Positions 63,662 through 64,000 of a stretch of DNA of 64,000 nucleotides are shown here, piece by piece; the first letter of the stretch is position 1, and each line of letters starts with the position of its first letter. The stretch comes from Leptospira sp. WS58.C1. Its GTDB lineage: Bacteria; Spirochaetota; Leptospiria; Leptospirales; Leptospiraceae. The position numbers were made by a program, and so were the translations under genes. The notes below the pieces were generated by a model. The model was not told the DNA's origin, made no database searches, and saw only the letters and a program-made list of their open reading frames with translations. The stretch is taken from positions 124,001 to 188,000 of the forward strand of contig NZ_CP162138.1 of assembly GCF_040833995.1 (NCBI RefSeq). Direction: 5' to 3'.

Positions 63662-64000
63662 ATGGGTACACAGACTTCTGACAAACGGGGTTTCGGACAA
63701 AAAATCCTAGATCTTACTCTAGTTCTTCCGAGACTATTTTATTCCGGAATTCGGGCAAAACTCGCTTGGTTTACCGGAAGTCTGATCGTTCTAACGATTC
63801 TCATTCTTTCCTTCATTTATGTGAGGCAACAAACAGAGATCCTCACGGAAAGTTATGATAGGGAAGCCGCCATTTCCAGAAAGTATATTTCTTCTCTCGT
63901 TTTGGAATTGGATAATATTTCCCAAAGTTTGATCCGGATCGAGGAATTCCGGGACCGGGTCAGTAAACAAACGGAAGCATTAAAAAAATATAAAACAACT
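63662..64000 (+). CDS. N-terminal fragment of a membrane-anchored protein, probably a sensor (truncated by the window)
   Basis: An ATG at 63662 opens a frame that runs to the window edge (113 codons, no stop). It encodes a basic, soluble N-terminus (about 30 residues), one membrane helix (about residues 37-54; AWFTGSLIVLTILILSFIYV), and an extracytoplasmic helical stretch (ESYDREAAISRKYISSLVLELDNIS). The layout is like Leptospira membrane sensor proteins such as cyclases, histidine kinases or SpoIIE phosphatases. The functional domain is outside the window, so no firm call is possible. Confidence 0.7.
   Translation, partial: MGTQTSDKRGFGQKILDLTLVLPRLFYSGIRAKLAWFTGSLIVLTILILSFIYVRQQTEILTESYDREAAISRKYISSLVLELDNISQSLIRIEEFRDRVSKQTEALKKYKTT

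Overview
The window looks like a chromosomal segment of a spirochaete of the genus Leptospira. The pointers are a LruC-domain lipoprotein, many lipoproteins with the loose spirochaetal lipobox (aromatic or polar residues next to the Cys, e.g. FVFNC, FSYC, LFIQC), paired MBOAT/SGNH glycan-acylation genes, and palindromic TGTTGGAATTCCAACA / TGTAGGAGTTCCTACA repeats between genes. Base composition looks like the low-to-mid 40s % GC by eye, so a higher-GC species is more likely than L. interrogans; the species call is inference. I see no rRNA, tRNA, CRISPR array, prophage or intact insertion sequence. The window is gene-dense and mostly housekeeping plus cell-envelope functions.

Layout. 0.1-3.1 kb (+): a small ORF, UDPGP-family UTP-glucose-1-phosphate uridylyltransferase and an EAL-domain protein. 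3.1-3.5 kb: a repeat-rich spacer. 3.5-13.2 kb (-): a TonB-dependent uptake locus (three small lipoproteins, TonB-dependent receptor, a Cys-rich lipoprotein, ExbB-ExbD-TonB), then a SCO-like protein without metal ligands and a secreted papain-like protease with fibronectin-like repeats. 13.5-19.6 kb (-): terC-mutA-mutB-meaB, the methylmalonyl-CoA mutase unit. 19.7-26.3 kb (+): lysoplasmalogenase, a ferritin-like protein with a histone-like Lys tail, a class V aminotransferase, a BASS transporter, ribosomal protein L33 (50 codons, easily missed), a DksA-like protein that has lost its zinc cysteines, and an O-antigen-ligase-like protein. 26.4-30.6 kb (-): PrsW-like protease, LruC-domain lipoprotein, UbiE/MenG. 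30.7-31.5 kb (+): a second ExbB-ExbD pair without TonB.

31.6-41.6 kb (-): MazG-like pyrophosphohydrolase followed by a surface-glycan island with two SGNH/MBOAT pairs, a GT-C-like protein, a PH-like membrane protein, a GT4 glycosyltransferase and a GT87-like mannosyltransferase. 41.6-45.2 kb (+): queA, a Lon-type protease whose ATPase half lacks the Walker motifs, and a YbaB/EbfC protein. 45.2-48.4 kb: M30-like metallopeptidase lipoprotein, an unknown lipoprotein and a leucine-rich-repeat lipoprotein. 48.6-51.9 kb (+): a Fur/PerR regulator translationally coupled to an SGNH-like protein and a GT-C-like protein. 52.2-53.3 kb: an RRM RNA-binding protein with a long leader, a DUF4269 nucleotidyltransferase and an unknown. 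53.6-62.2 kb (-): capD-like sugar dehydratase, SspB-like adaptor, NCS2-like permease, htpX, apt, an HtrA-like protease and its pseudoprotease paralogue. 62.3 kb to the end: a STAS-like/zinc-ribbon protein, a lipoprotein and the truncated N-terminus of a membrane protein.

Together the genes describe an envelope-focused region: energised outer-membrane uptake, surface-glycan synthesis and O-acylation, and envelope or cytoplasmic protein quality control (HtrA, HtpX, PrsW, Lon-like, SspB-like). The points most worth a second look are the catalytically altered paralogues (SCO without Cys, HtrA with Ser replaced by Asn, DksA without Zn ligands, Lon without a P-loop), the Fur-coupled glycan genes, the ferritin-like protein with a histone-like tail and the covarying palindromic repeats. 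I did not find a clearly novel defence or mobile system.
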